DNA of 64,000 nucleotides from an uncultured Clostridia bacterium (GTDB lineage Bacteria; Bacillota; Clostridia; Peptostreptococcales; Anaerovoracaceae). The DNA lies in assembly GCA_934271235.1 (NCBI GenBank), contig CAKQQT010000006.1, positions 62,001 to 126,000 on the forward strand, given 5' to 3'. Position 1 is the first letter of the stretch. Every line of letters begins with the position of its first letter. Position numbers and translations under genes: made by a program. Positions 40,751 to 49,725 of this stretch are shown here, piece by piece. Below the pieces are notes generated by a model, which was given only the letters and a program-made list of their open reading frames with translations, had not been told where the DNA came from and did not search any database.

Positions 40751-42358
40751 ATGACAAAAAGATCGGAAAAACGCAGAAAAGAAAGCCGCATCAAAGATAT
40801 GCTCATGCGGCAGGAAAACTTTAAATATCGTCTCATCCTTGAGGGCGTGGCAGTGGGATTGCTCGCGGGCATGGTAAGCTCCGCCTTCCGCTGGACGCTG
40901 CTCAAGGCGGAAGAAATCCGCGGCCTGTTTCTGGACGGCGTGGCACAAAGATGGAGCCTGGCGTTTCTGGGTATTTTCCTGCTGATGGTCCTGACCCTTT
41001 TCGCTGCGTTCCTTTTGCAGCGCGAACCGTTGATTTCGGGAAGCGGCATCCCGCAGGTGGAGGGCGAACTGCATGGTAAGATCAACGCCAACTGGCTGCA
41101 GGTGCTGATTGCCAAATTCCTCGGCGCGGTAGCTGTCATCGGCGGCGGACTCTCGCTGGGCAGAGAGGGCCCCAGCATTCAGCTGGGCGCTATGGTGGGC
41201 AAAGGATTTTCGCGTGTGAACAATCGCTTCCGTACAGAAGAAAAACTGCTGATGACCTGCGGCGCGGGCGCCGGTCTGGCGGCTGCTTTCAGCGCGCCGC
41301 TGGCAGGCGTGGTCTTTTCGCTGGAGGAACTGCACAAGAGCTTTTCCACGGAGATTCTGCTCAGCACGATGGCTTCCGCCATTACTGCGGACTGGATCGC
41401 GTCCTATATCTTCGGGCTGCGTCCGGTGTTTGACCTGACCGTGACGAACGGACTGCCGCTGTCGCATTATTGGATGGTCATCGTTTTGGGTATCCTGCTG
41501 GGCGCGTTCGGTGTATTTTACAACAAAGCGCTCGCCTTTTCGCAGAATTGTTTCGCCAAGTTCCGCAAGGGATGGCTGAAGGCAGCGATCCCTTGCGTGT
41601 GCGTCGTGCTGCTGGCTGCGTTTTATCCGGCGGCACTGGGCAGCGGACACAGCCTTGTCGGGCATGTCGGCAGCGGCAGCCTCGGAGTATGGGCGCTGGC
41701 GGTCCTTTTAGCTGTCAAGTTCGGCTTTTCGATACTCAGTTTCGGTACCGGAGCGCCGGGCGGCATCTTTTTGCCGCTGCTGGTCCTGGGCGCTGTGACC
41801 GGAGGCTTCTTTACAGAAGCCGTCAGCCCGGCAGTCGGTTACGCCAATGATTATGTGTCGATCTTCGTGATCCTGGGCATGGCCGGTTATTTTGCCGCCA
41901 TCGTGCGGGCGCCGATCACCGGGATCATCCTCATCAGCGAGATGACCGGCACGCTGTCCAATCTGCTGTCGCTGTCGTTGGTTTCGCTGATCGCCTATAT
42001 GACGGCGGAAATCCTCGGCGGGATCCCGGTCTACGATCAGCTGCTTGCGCGTATGCTGCAGGGGGAGAACCAAAAACGGCCGAAAAAAAGCAATAAGATC
42101 TTTGTGGAAAGTCAGATCCAGATCGGCTCCTATATGGAGGGCCGCACGCTGGCGGAGATTGGACTGCCTGCGGGCAATCTGATCGTTTCGGTGCAGCGTG
42201 CCGGAAGGGAACTGGTTCCGAGCGGGCAGACGGTGCTGGAAAGCGGCGACAATATCGTGATCCTCTGCAATGAGGGAAACCTGACCGAGGTCAACCGCAT
42301 TCTCGACAAAAAATGCCGCAGTATCTATCTGTATGCGGAGCAGGGAACGCAAGGCTGA
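40751..42358 (+). CDS. ClC-family chloride/proton transporter with TrkA-C domain
   Basis: A 535-residue membrane protein. The three ClC selectivity motifs are present: GSGIPQVEGEL (about residue 97), GREGPSIQLGAMVGKG (about 136) and GTGAPGGIFLPLLVLGA (about 332). The glutamate of GREGPS is the gating/proton glutamate, so exchange rather than channel activity is likely. After about eleven helices comes a cytoplasmic TrkA-C domain (residues about 455-535, IGLPAGNLIVSVQRAGRELVPSGQTVLESGDNIVIL), which may sense a ligand. ATG 40751 follows AGGAAG. The 3' end meets the convergent XRE gene at a shared hairpin. Confidence 0.93.
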   Translation: MTKRSEKRRKESRIKDMLMRQENFKYRLILEGVAVGLLAGMVSSAFRWTLLKAEEIRGLFLDGVAQRWSLAFLGIFLLMVLTLFAAFLLQREPLISGSGIPQVEGELHGKINANWLQVLIAKFLGAVAVIGGGLSLGREGPSIQLGAMVGKGFSRVNNRFRTEEKLLMTCGAGAGLAAAFSAPLAGVVFSLEELHKSFSTEILLSTMASAITADWIASYIFGLRPVFDLTVTNGLPLSHYWMVIVLGILLGAFGVFYNKALAFSQNCFAKFRKGWLKAAIPCVCVVLLAAFYPAALGSGHSLVGHVGSGSLGVWALAVLLAVKFGFSILSFGTGAPGGIFLPLLVLGAVTGGFFTEAVSPAVGYANDYVSIFVILGMAGYFAAIVRAPITGIILISEMTGTLSNLLSLSLVSLIAYMTAEILGGIPVYDQLLARMLQGENQKRPKKSNKIFVESQIQIGSYMEGRTLAEIGLPAGNLIVSVQRAGRELVPSGQTVLESGDNIVILCNEGNLTEVNRILDKKCRSIYLYAEQGTQG

Positions 42359-42375
42359 TCGAGCGCAGGAAAAAA

Positions 42376-42402
42376 CCGCGCAAAATTCAGAATTTTACGC
42401 GG
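42376..42402. terminator. Hairpin shared by the ClC gene and the XRE regulator gene
   Basis: CCGCG-AAAATT pairs with AATTTT-CGCGG. Read on the minus strand it is followed by TTTTT. The XRE stop codon (42387-42389) lies in its centre. Confidence 0.8.
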
Positions 42403-42797
42403 CGTAGTTCTTCGAGAGCACGGAGTTGGGAGGCTTTCTGCTTGTCCCACTCCAGCAGTTTTTCGGAATACTCCATGAGCCTGCCTTTTGAGAACGGGGA
42501 TAATAAATTATAGTTGCTTAAAAGATCTGATGCCGAACGACTGAAGATTTGACTGGATGTAAGACTGTTGAGGAACGTATCGGGATCACGTTCAAACAGA
42601 AGGCTCATTTCAATGCCGAAACACTGTGCGATGTTAAACAGAACTTCCGCATCCGGAGAACGGTTGGCCAGTTCATACTGGACATAAAGGGAACGCGTGA
42701 TGCCGACGGTCTCTGCCATGAGCTGCTGGCTCAGACCGTGATAAGCACGCAAGGCCTTCAGATTGTTCCCGATGCATTTCTGAATGACAAGATTCAA
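42387..42797 (-). CDS. XRE family helix-turn-helix regulator
   Basis: A 136-residue DNA-binding protein. The helix-turn-helix covers about residues 8-65: IGNNLKALRAYHGLSQQLMAETVGITRSLYVQYELANRSPDAEVLFNIAQCF. The C-terminal half is helical with no recognised domain (LSPFSKGRLMEYSEKLLEWDKQ). I choose the TTG at 42797 because AAAGGAG stands 9 bases before it; the longer frame from 42836 also begins with TTG and has no site. Targets are unknown; hbd lies divergently 341 bases away. Confidence 0.82.
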   Translation of the reverse strand: MNLVIQKCIGNNLKALRAYHGLSQQLMAETVGITRSLYVQYELANRSPDAEVLFNIAQCFGIEMSLLFERDPDTFLNSLTSSQIFSRSASDLLSNYNLLSPFSKGRLMEYSEKLLEWDKQKASQLRALEELRRVKF

Positions 42798-43138
42798 TCG
42801 GGGTCGCTCCTTTCTTGACCGATACGGTTTGGGCAATATTGAAATACAACACTTCTTTGTTTCCTGTTTTCATTTTACAATAGATTTCCGCAAAAAGGAA
42901 CAGGAGAAGCGGAGAAAGACATTTTTTAGCGGAATATTTTCACAAGACGTCCCGAAACGACCTCAAACCCGTGTGTTTTCTTCTCGAAAGTGAAAAAGCA
43001 CTGTAAAAAATACAAGATAAGCGAAAGAAAGGGGTTTCTTTTTTGAGAATCTGTGGTATAATAGTTAATGGAAAAGAGTTAATTTTTTAACAAAACCAAA
43101 AAAGTATTTAAGATACATATTAAAAGGAGGCAATTTTA
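42798..43138. other. Intergenic stretch between the XRE regulator and hbd
   Basis: 341 bases, A/T-rich, with the hbd -10 element near its right end. No coding sequence or clear repeat is seen. Operators for the XRE protein may lie here. Confidence 0.5.
43054..43062 (+). promoter_or_regulatory. Extended -10 promoter element of hbd
   Basis: TGG-TATAAT, an extended -10 without a good -35, about 77 bases before the hbd start. Confidence 0.55.
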
Positions 43139-43990
43139 ATGAAAAAGATTGGCGTACTGGGAACAGGCACAATGGGAGCCGGCATCATTCAGGTTCTGGC
43201 ACAGAACGGTTATGAAGTTGTGATGAGAGCAAGAAGAGAATCTTCGATCGAAAAGGGACTTGCTACCGTTAAGAAAAACCTGGATAAGATGGTTGCAAAG
43301 GAAAGAATGACTGCAGAAGAAGCAGAAGCTGTATTTGCAAGAATCCACGGTTCCACTGACATCAACATTATCGCAGATGCTGACCTGGTAATTGAAGCTG
43401 CAACAGAAGATATGGAAGCGAAGAAAGCTCTGTTTGCGGAACTTGACAAGCTTTGCAAGCCGGAAACGATCATCGCGACCAACACTTCTTCCTTATCCAT
43501 CACCGAGATCGCTGCTGCAACCGGAAGACCTGACAAGGTTATCGGCATGCACTTCTTCAATCCGGTTCCGGCTATGAAGCTGGTTGAGATCATCAAGGGT
43601 CTCACGACTTCTGACGAGACTAAGGATACCATCCTTGCGTTAACCGAAAAATTAGGCAAGACTCCGGTAGAAGTCGCAGAAGCTCCGGGATTCGTTGTAA
43701 ACAGAATCTTAATCCCGATGATCAACGAAGGTATCGGCATCTTAGCTGACGGCGTTGCAGATGCAAAGGGTATCGACACCGCGATGAAGCTTGGCGCAAA
43801 CCACCCGATGGGACCGCTGGAATTAGGCGACCTGATCGGTCTGGACGTTGTACTGGCGATCATGGACGTTCTTTACAGCGAATATGGTGATCCGAAGTAC
43901 AGAGCACACGTTCTGCTGAGAAAGATGGTAAGAGCCGGCAAGCTTGGCAGAAAGACAGGCGTTGGCTTCTACGATTACACAAAGAAATAA
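43139..43990 (+). CDS. hbd: 3-hydroxybutyryl-CoA dehydrogenase
   Basis: A 283-residue NAD(P)-dependent enzyme reducing acetoacetyl-CoA to 3-hydroxybutyryl-CoA in butyrate-type fermentation. The Rossmann loop is [14 protein letters not shown] and the dehydrogenase signature [18 protein letters not shown] (about residues 138-155) holds the catalytic His. The C-terminal domain ends [14 protein letters not shown]. An AAAAGGAGG ribosome site and a codon choice rich in preferred codons (unlike its neighbours) suggest high expression. It stands alone; crotonase, butyryl-CoA dehydrogenase and etf genes are not in the window. Confidence 0.94.
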   Translation: MKKIGVLGTGTMGAGIIQVLAQNGYEVVMRARRESSIEKGLATVKKNLDKMVAKERMTAEEAEAVFARIHGSTDINIIADADLVIEAATEDMEAKKALFAELDKLCKPETIIATNTSSLSITEIAAATGRPDKVIGMHFFNPVPAMKLVEIIKGLTTSDETKDTILALTEKLGKTPVEVAEAPGFVVNRILIPMINEGIGILADGVADAKGIDTAMKLGANHPMGPLELGDLIGLDVVLAIMDVLYSEYGDPKYRAHVLLRKMVRAGKLGRKTGVGFYDYTKK

Positions 43991-44013
43991 AAAACGAACC
44001 GAAACAAGCAGCG

Positions 44014-44038
44014 GAGCGCCCATTTGGGCGCTCTGTTT
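44014..44038 (+). terminator. Rho-independent terminator after hbd
   Basis: GAGCGCCC and GGGCGCTC around ATTT, followed by TGTTTGATTTT. Confidence 0.88.
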
Positions 44039-44066
44039 GATTTTACGCAGGAATTCCCGGCAGCTC

Positions 44067-44095
44067 TTGATTTTTTTGCAGGAAGCGTTTACAAT
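44067..44095 (+). promoter_or_regulatory. Upstream promoter of rho
   Basis: TTGATT (44067-44072), a 17-base spacer and TACAAT (44090-44095). Confidence 0.6.
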
Positions 44096-44116
44096 ATTCT
44101 TATATGCTATCCCGTC

Positions 44117-44145
44117 TTGAACAAGATCTTATTTTTAGCTATTCT
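44117..44145 (+). promoter_or_regulatory. Downstream promoter of rho
   Basis: TTGAAC (44117-44122), a 17-base spacer and TATTCT (44140-44145), 50 bases after the first promoter. Tandem promoters fit an essential gene. Confidence 0.55.
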
Positions 44146-44201
44146 TTCAATTCTAAACAGAAAGGTGCAGCACATCGTCTCGCTGCAAACGGTAATATCC
44201 A

Positions 44202-45527
44202 ATGCCAAGAAAAAAAATCGTGACAGAAGAAGTCATGGAAAATGCAGAAAAAACTCCGGAAACAACGGTTTCGGAGCAGGTTTTGATTGTAACGGAAGAT
44301 CCGGCGACCGCTTCGATCTCGGAGGCAGAGCTTTCCGGCACGGAAGAGGACGCGGCAAACGGAGAAGGAAAAGAGAAACCGGCCAAAAGAGAATACTCAA
44401 AGGAAGAACGCCCGGAGGTCGAAGGGATCTTAGAGATCCAAGAGGAAAACAATTTCGGCTTTCTTCGGTTTTCCAATTTTTTGACCAGTGATAAAGATAT
44501 TTATGTGTCACCGACGCAGATCCGCAGATTTAACCTGAAGACCGGCGATAAGATCCGCGGCATCACCCGCCTGCCGAAAGAAGGGGAACGTTTCGGCGCG
44601 CTGCTCTATGTTGTGACTGTCAACGGCGATGAGCCGGGCGCGGCGATCCGCAGACCGGACTTTGACGATCTGACGCCGGTGTTCCCTTACCAGCGGCTGC
44701 GGATGGAGAACGGCACGCGGGATCTGTCTATGCGGTTGATCGACCTGGTCGCGCCGATCGGCAAGGGACAGAGAGGACTGATCGTGGCGCCGCCGAAAGC
44801 AGGCAAGACTGTACTGCTCAAAAAAGTCGCCAACGCGATTGAAAAAAACTATCCCGATGTGGAGCTGATCGTACTGCTGGTCGACGAACGGCCGGAAGAA
44901 GTCACCGATATGAAACGCTCGCTGGTCAGCGGCGAGGTCATCTACTCGACCTTTGACGAACTGCCGGCGCACCACGTCAAGGTTGCCGAAATGGTGCTGG
45001 CACGCGCACAGCGGCTGGTTGAGCACGGCAAAGATGTGGTAATATTATTAGATAGTATCACAAGACTTGCGCGAGCCTATAATATGGTGGTGCCGGCATC
45101 CGGCAGGACCCTGTCCGGCGGTTTGGATCCGGGCGCGCTGCATCGCCCCAAGAAATTCTTCGGGGCGGCCCGCAAGATGGAGGAGGGCGGTTCGATCACC
45201 ATTCTGGCGACCGCGCTGGTGGAGACCGGAAGCCGCATGGACGAGGTCATCTTTGAAGAATTCAAAGGCACCGGCAACATGGAACTGCACTTAGACCGCA
45301 GACTTTCGGAAAAGCGTATTTTTCCGGCGATCAGCCTCAACAAGTCCGGCACCCGGCGTGAGGATCTGCTGATGGATCAGGAAGAACTGGAAGCGATCTG
45401 GGCAATGCGCCGCGCGATGGCCAACCGGGATCCGCAGGATGTGACGAGCGAGATCATCGATAATCTCGCGCACACCAAGACCAACAAGGATTTTATACAA
45501 GTGATCAAAAAGGTATTGATGGACTAG
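44202..45527 (+). CDS. rho: Transcription termination factor Rho
   Basis: A 441-residue hexameric RNA helicase ending untranslated transcripts. An acidic N-terminal extension of about 65 residues precedes the RNA-binding cold-shock-like domain ([42 protein letters not shown]). The RecA-type core has Walker [16 protein letters not shown] (about residue 198), [10 protein letters not shown], Walker [17 protein letters not shown] (about 285) and the R-loop [16 protein letters not shown]. No good ribosome site precedes ATG 44202; ATG 44235 is an alternative. DUF1385 and prmC follow in the same direction. Confidence 0.95.
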   Translation: MPRKKIVTEEVMENAEKTPETTVSEQVLIVTEDPATASISEAELSGTEEDAANGEGKEKPAKREYSKEERPEVEGILEIQEENNFGFLRFSNFLTSDKDIYVSPTQIRRFNLKTGDKIRGITRLPKEGERFGALLYVVTVNGDEPGAAIRRPDFDDLTPVFPYQRLRMENGTRDLSMRLIDLVAPIGKGQRGLIVAPPKAGKTVLLKKVANAIEKNYPDVELIVLLVDERPEEVTDMKRSLVSGEVIYSTFDELPAHHVKVAEMVLARAQRLVEHGKDVVILLDSITRLARAYNMVVPASGRTLSGGLDPGALHRPKKFFGAARKMEEGGSITILATALVETGSRMDEVIFEEFKGTGNMELHLDRRLSEKRIFPAISLNKSGTRREDLLMDQEELEAIWAMRRAMANRDPQDVTSEIIDNLAHTKTNKDFIQVIKKVLMD

Positions 45528-45546
45528 AGAAAACAGAGGACAGAAT

Positions 45547-46662
45547 ATGGATTTAAAACGAATTTTTTTGAAAGACGCGTGTCCGACCTCCATCGGCGGG
45601 CAGGCGATCATGGAAGGCATCATGATGCGCGGGCCGAAGCGTACTGCTATCGCCATCCGGCTGCCGAACGGCAAGATACACATGAAGACACAGCCGACCC
45701 CGCAGGGGAATCAATGGGGCAGGATCCCGTTTGTCCGCGGCGTGGTCAATTTCGTGGCGTCACTGGTCTACGGAACGAAGATCCTGATGTATTCCGCGGA
45801 CGTGCTGGAAGCCAATTACCCGGAGGAATACCAAAAGGATAAATTCGATATCTGGATCGAAACCAAGGTCGGCAAGGATAAAGCCTGGAACATCTTGATG
45901 GTTTTGTCCGTCGTGCTGGCGCTGGTGATGTCGATCGGCATCTTCATGCTGCTGCCGACCGCGATCGTCGGCTGGTGCGCGAAGCTGACGGAAAACGTCA
46001 TCCTGCTGAACCTGATCGAGGGCGTTGTGCGGATCCTGATCTTTGTCGCGTACATTGCGCTGATCTCGAAGATGCAGGATATCAAGACGGTGTTCCAGTA
46101 TCACGGCGCGGAACATAAGACCATCCACTGCTTTGAAAACGGGCTGGAATTGACGCCGGAAAACGCGCAGACATTCTACACGCTGCATCCGCGCTGCGGG
46201 ACCAGCTTCCTGATGTTCGTCATGGTGGTGGCGATCATCGTACATGCATTTATGGGCTGGCCGAACGTCTGGCTGCGGATGGTGACCAGGATCCTGGTAC
46301 TGCCGGTCATCGCGGGCATTTCTTATGAACTGCTCAAATGGGCGGGCAGGAGCAATAACATCGTGGTCGAGATCCTGAGCATGCCGGGACTGTACTTACA
46401 GAAGCTGACGACCAAGGAACCGAATTTCGCGCAGTTGGAAGTAGCGATCGCATCCGTTAAGGCGGTTCTCAACGACGGCGACGAGGTGCCTTACTTTGAG
46501 GGCGTCTGCGATCTGGACGGCAGACCGGTAGACGGCGAGGTCCGGTATTATGATCCGGCCGAGGGCGACATCAAATACGAGGGCCCGGTCGGAAAAGAGG
46601 CAGAAACGGAATCGGCGGTAAAGTCCGCGGAGGATGCGCCTGCGAAGGAGGAAAAAGCGTGA
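45547..46662 (+). CDS. DUF1385 (YqhQ-like) membrane protein
   Basis: A 371-residue membrane protein with the complete DUF1385 pattern: SIGGQAIMEGIMMRGPKRTAIAIRLPNG near residue 15, then four helices (for example ILMVLSVVLALVMSIGIFMLL), FQYHGAEHKTIHCFENG and HPRCGTSFLMFVMVVAIIVHAFMG. The histidine- and cysteine-bearing core suggests metal binding but its function is unknown. A charged tail of about 60 residues is an addition beyond the core. It is coupled to prmC (GTGA overlap), the usual arrangement in Clostridia. Confidence 0.9.
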   Translation: MDLKRIFLKDACPTSIGGQAIMEGIMMRGPKRTAIAIRLPNGKIHMKTQPTPQGNQWGRIPFVRGVVNFVASLVYGTKILMYSADVLEANYPEEYQKDKFDIWIETKVGKDKAWNILMVLSVVLALVMSIGIFMLLPTAIVGWCAKLTENVILLNLIEGVVRILIFVAYIALISKMQDIKTVFQYHGAEHKTIHCFENGLELTPENAQTFYTLHPRCGTSFLMFVMVVAIIVHAFMGWPNVWLRMVTRILVLPVIAGISYELLKWAGRSNNIVVEILSMPGLYLQKLTTKEPNFAQLEVAIASVKAVLNDGDEVPYFEGVCDLDGRPVDGEVRYYDPAEGDIKYEGPVGKEAETESAVKSAEDAPAKEEKA

Positions 46663-47579
46663 GTCTGGCATTAAAGGAAGTCATACGGATCGGAGAAAAA
46701 ATGCTTGCCGACGCGGGGGTTGCCGACGCGGCGATCGACGCGAAAGAGCTTTACTGTTATATGGAGGGACTGGATCGCACCGGGCTGATGATGGCGTGGC
46801 AGCGGACGCTGCAGGACAATCAGTGCGAAGCTTACTTCCGCTTGGTAGAAGAGCGCGCGTCCCGTGTGCCTCTGCAGCATATCACCGGGACGCAGGAATT
46901 CATGGGTCTGCCGTTTGCCGTCAACGCGGATGTTCTGATCCCGCGGCAGGATACCGAAACGATGGTAGAAAACGCCTTGGAGCTTTTGAAGAGCGGCAGC
47001 CTGCGCGGCAATGTCTATGCCGCGGAAAAAACGTTCCGCGGAAGCGTCGAGGTGCTGGATCTTTGCTGCGGCAGCGGCGCCATCGGGATCTCGATCGCCA
47101 AACTGGATCCTTCCGCAAAGGTGACTTGCGCGGATATCAGCGCGAAGGCACTGGAAGTCGCCAAAAAGAACGCACAGGCAAATGGCTGCAAAGGCGTGAA
47201 ATTTGTGGAGAGCGATCTGTTCGCGGCGGCGGATTTTCATGGAAGATTCGGCAAGGGAAAATATCAGCTGATCATCTCCAATCCGCCATACATCAAGCAT
47301 GACGTGATCGGCACGCTGGAGCCGGAAGTGCGCGCGCATGAGCCGATGCTGGCGCTGGACGGCGGCACGGACGGGCTGGACTTTTACCGGCGGATCGCAA
47401 AGGAGGCGCCGGACCACCTCAAGAAGAACGGCGTGCTGATGATGGAGATCGGTTACGATCAGAAAGACGCCGTCAAAGAGCTGCTGCACGAAAGCGGCAG
47501 GTTTGAAAAGATCATCGGCCTGACCGACCTGACCGGCAAGGACCGCATCGTGGCGGCGACGGTGATCACAACGAAATAG
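46659..47579 (+). CDS. prmC: Release factor glutamine methyltransferase
   Basis: A 306-residue SAM-dependent enzyme methylating the glutamine of the GGQ motif in RF1 and RF2. It shows the N-terminal helical domain, VPLQHITGTQEFMGLPFAVNADVLIPRQDTETMVE, the SAM loop VLDLCCGSGAIGISIAK (about residue 130) and the catalytic NPPYIK (about 208). The GTG start at 46659 overlaps the DUF1385 stop and follows AAGGAGG. It is normally next to prfA (RF1), but here prfA lies 11.6 kb away. Its end overlaps the convergent flavoprotein gene by 14 bases. Confidence 0.94.
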   Translation: MSLALKEVIRIGEKMLADAGVADAAIDAKELYCYMEGLDRTGLMMAWQRTLQDNQCEAYFRLVEERASRVPLQHITGTQEFMGLPFAVNADVLIPRQDTETMVENALELLKSGSLRGNVYAAEKTFRGSVEVLDLCCGSGAIGISIAKLDPSAKVTCADISAKALEVAKKNAQANGCKGVKFVESDLFAAADFHGRFGKGKYQLIISNPPYIKHDVIGTLEPEVRAHEPMLALDGGTDGLDFYRRIAKEAPDHLKKNGVLMMEIGYDQKDAVKELLHESGRFEKIIGLTDLTGKDRIVAATVITTK

Positions 47580-48666
47580 GAAACGAAGCAATGGAAGCAG
47601 CGAATTTCGCTGCTTTTTCTTTTATCTCGGGGATCTGCAGCAGTTCCCCGGGCGCGTTCGCGGTCTCCAGCATGGCGAAGTGCGGCGGCAGGATCATATT
47701 CTTGTTCATGTTCATAGCGCCGATGATCTGCTGGGCGACCAGATCGCCGCCGCTGTAGCCGGAGACGACCAGCGCATAAACCCGCTTGCTGCTGAAATCA
47801 TTGACACGGAAGACCGAGGTCAGACGGTTGATAAAGGCCATGATGTTGGCGCTCACGGAATCGTTGTAGTTCGGGCAGATCAGTACGACCACATCGCTCT
47901 TGATGATCGCCGGGTAGACTTTTTCGGTCATGACGCCGCCGTAAAAACAGTCGCCCTGCTCGCCGAAGTGCAGGCAGGCTTCGTATTTGCAGCCGCGGCA
48001 GTCCCAGATCTGGCCGTTGCGGATCGAGATCTCTTCGATATCGGTTTTTTCGGCGAGCTCCGCGGCGATCATCTGCCAAAGCAGCAGGCTGTTGGACGTG
48101 CGGTGATTGCTGGCGTGGACCGCAAGGATCTTTGGCTTTGAAACCGCGGGCGGCGCAAAGTCCACAAGCTTCTCGACAAGCTGACGGCAGCTGAGCCGGT
48201 AAGCTTCTTCAAGACTGCATGCCCAGAGACCGCTGCGGACGGTGAAATTATGCAGATCCGGACAGGCTTCCACCAGCGGCTTTCCCGGGAACAGGCAGCC
48301 GCAGCCGTTTGCGGCAAAGGCGATGCGGCGGCCGAGGTCTTTGGTAAAGAGATCGCTTTGCCCATGGACGAGGATGCCCCCGCGCGCGCCGGCAAGCAGC
48401 AGCTCTCCGGCATGCAGATGCAGAAACCGCAGCATGGCGTGGGTCTCACAGCTGATGCCGCCTGCATCCGTATCCGCGACAAACAGCAGCACAGCGCCGC
48501 GCAGGCATCCGCCTGCGGCAGCTTCCGCAAAAGCCTGATCGGAGCAGAGCTCTGTAAATTCCGTCACCTTTGCGGAGAATTTTACTGTTTCGCGTATGAC
48601 CTGCAGAACCTGCACAAGTCGCGGATCCTGCGGATCGGATAAAGTTCGGATCAGATAAAACTTCAT
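47566..48666 (-). CDS. Flavodoxin-like NAD(P)H reductase family protein with an N-terminal extension
   Basis: A 366-residue protein. The C-terminal 190 residues are an NADPH-dependent FMN reductase/flavodoxin-like domain: KILAVHASNHRTSNSLLLWQMIAAEL, the IWDCRGCKYEACLHFGEQGDCFYGG cysteine segment seen in iron-sulfur flavoproteins, and VVVLICPNYNDSVSANIMAFINRL. The first 175 residues resemble no domain I can name and have a scaffold like a degenerate flavodoxin half. ATG 48666 follows AAGGTG. It is the last gene of the operon headed by the 1614-residue protein. Electron transfer is likely; the partner is unknown. Confidence 0.72.
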   Translation of the reverse strand: MKFYLIRTLSDPQDPRLVQVLQVIRETVKFSAKVTEFTELCSDQAFAEAAAGGCLRGAVLLFVADTDAGGISCETHAMLRFLHLHAGELLLAGARGGILVHGQSDLFTKDLGRRIAFAANGCGCLFPGKPLVEACPDLHNFTVRSGLWACSLEEAYRLSCRQLVEKLVDFAPPAVSKPKILAVHASNHRTSNSLLLWQMIAAELAEKTDIEEISIRNGQIWDCRGCKYEACLHFGEQGDCFYGGVMTEKVYPAIIKSDVVVLICPNYNDSVSANIMAFINRLTSVFRVNDFSSKRVYALVVSGYSGGDLVAQQIIGAMNMNKNMILPPHFAMLETANAPGELLQIPEIKEKAAKFAASIASFPISL

Positions 48667-48714
48667 GTTTTTCACCTTCTTTTTTGTGTCTGCCGCATGG
48701 AAACGGCGGCGCTA

Positions 48715-49725
48715 TTAGACCAATGCGCACAGATTGCGATAAGCGTGCTCGATCCGGTCATAAAGAGGCAGAGGAAGCAGGAGATCCTCATATTCGGTAC
48801 AGTCCTGCTGCACTCGATTGCGCAGTCCGAGGAACGCGCCGTCGGCGCCTTTCCCGAAGTAGACCGAGCTGTAGTGCCATTCGCCTTGCAGCGTCAGCAG
48901 CAGAGAGATCGCGCCGGAGGATAAGGCCGGTGCCAGATACGGCTTGAAGCCCAGCGCGCGGATCGCCAGATTCGCTTTGACCGTCAGATCAGTCAGCTCG
49001 CGCGACAGCGCGTCGTCATAATGCTCGATGCTGTTTGCGATGATCAGATCCGCGCCATGCGGGCCGAACGCGCGCCCCTCCGTCAGGTAAGAGGCAAAAC
49101 GATCATCTTTTTTTGCGTAATATTCCGCACGCTTATTCATCACGCCCAGCCCATAGCCATGGATCTGCGCGGGCGACAGGCCGGAGGAAAGCAGGACCTC
49201 CTTGCAGAGCGGATCGACCGGGTCTGAGACCACGGCAAAGAGACCGCGATAGTTGGCTTCCTTGGCGAGTCTTCCGTAGTGCGCGGCGATCTTGCGGTTT
49301 GCTTCAAACTGCAGCATGCGCACATCACCGCCGCTGCCGACCGGCGGAACCGCCTTAGTCGCGCAGAAGACAAAGAGGTCGCAGTCGAAGATCTCCGCTT
49401 CGGTGACCGCGGCGACCTCCGGAAGCGCGTGAGTACCGAACGGCCAGCCGATCTGGTTCATTTCCGCTTCGTAGCGTAAAACGGTGTTGGGGTTGAGATC
49501 ATAGATCCCGATGCGGTCGATGAGATCGCCGCCGAGCAGGCGCAGCCCCAAAAGCAGGGAAGCGCCCACGTCGCCGAGCGCGGCGATATTGACACACAGG
49601 TGGTCTTTTTTGAGCGGCGCGGGCAGCGTCAGCGGGGCTTGCCCCGGGCAAAGCTGCGAAAGCGGCCGCGCAGCTGCTTTTTCCGGCGCGGCCTGTGCGG
49701 AAAGGGTCGAGTTTTCTTTTATCAT
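48715..49725 (-). CDS. Lactate/malate dehydrogenase-like protein
   Basis: A 336-residue protein with a Rossmann start (VNIAALGDVGASLLLGLRLLGGDLIDRIGIYDLN, about residues 44-77) and DLFVFCATKAVPPVGSGGDVRMLQFEANRKI, the layout of the LDH/MDH superfamily. The later FAVVSDPVDPLCKEVLLSSGLSP matches the usual SNPVD strand. The substrate residues are not clearly those of lactate or malate enzymes, so the substrate is unknown. A Pro/Ala-rich leader of about 40 residues is unusual. Its ATG overlaps the stop of the 1614-residue gene (ATGA), so the two are translated together. Confidence 0.68.
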   Translation of the reverse strand: MIKENSTLSAQAAPEKAAARPLSQLCPGQAPLTLPAPLKKDHLCVNIAALGDVGASLLLGLRLLGGDLIDRIGIYDLNPNTVLRYEAEMNQIGWPFGTHALPEVAAVTEAEIFDCDLFVFCATKAVPPVGSGGDVRMLQFEANRKIAAHYGRLAKEANYRGLFAVVSDPVDPLCKEVLLSSGLSPAQIHGYGLGVMNKRAEYYAKKDDRFASYLTEGRAFGPHGADLIIANSIEHYDDALSRELTDLTVKANLAIRALGFKPYLAPALSSGAISLLLTLQGEWHYSSVYFGKGADGAFLGLRNRVQQDCTEYEDLLLPLPLYDRIEHAYRNLCALV

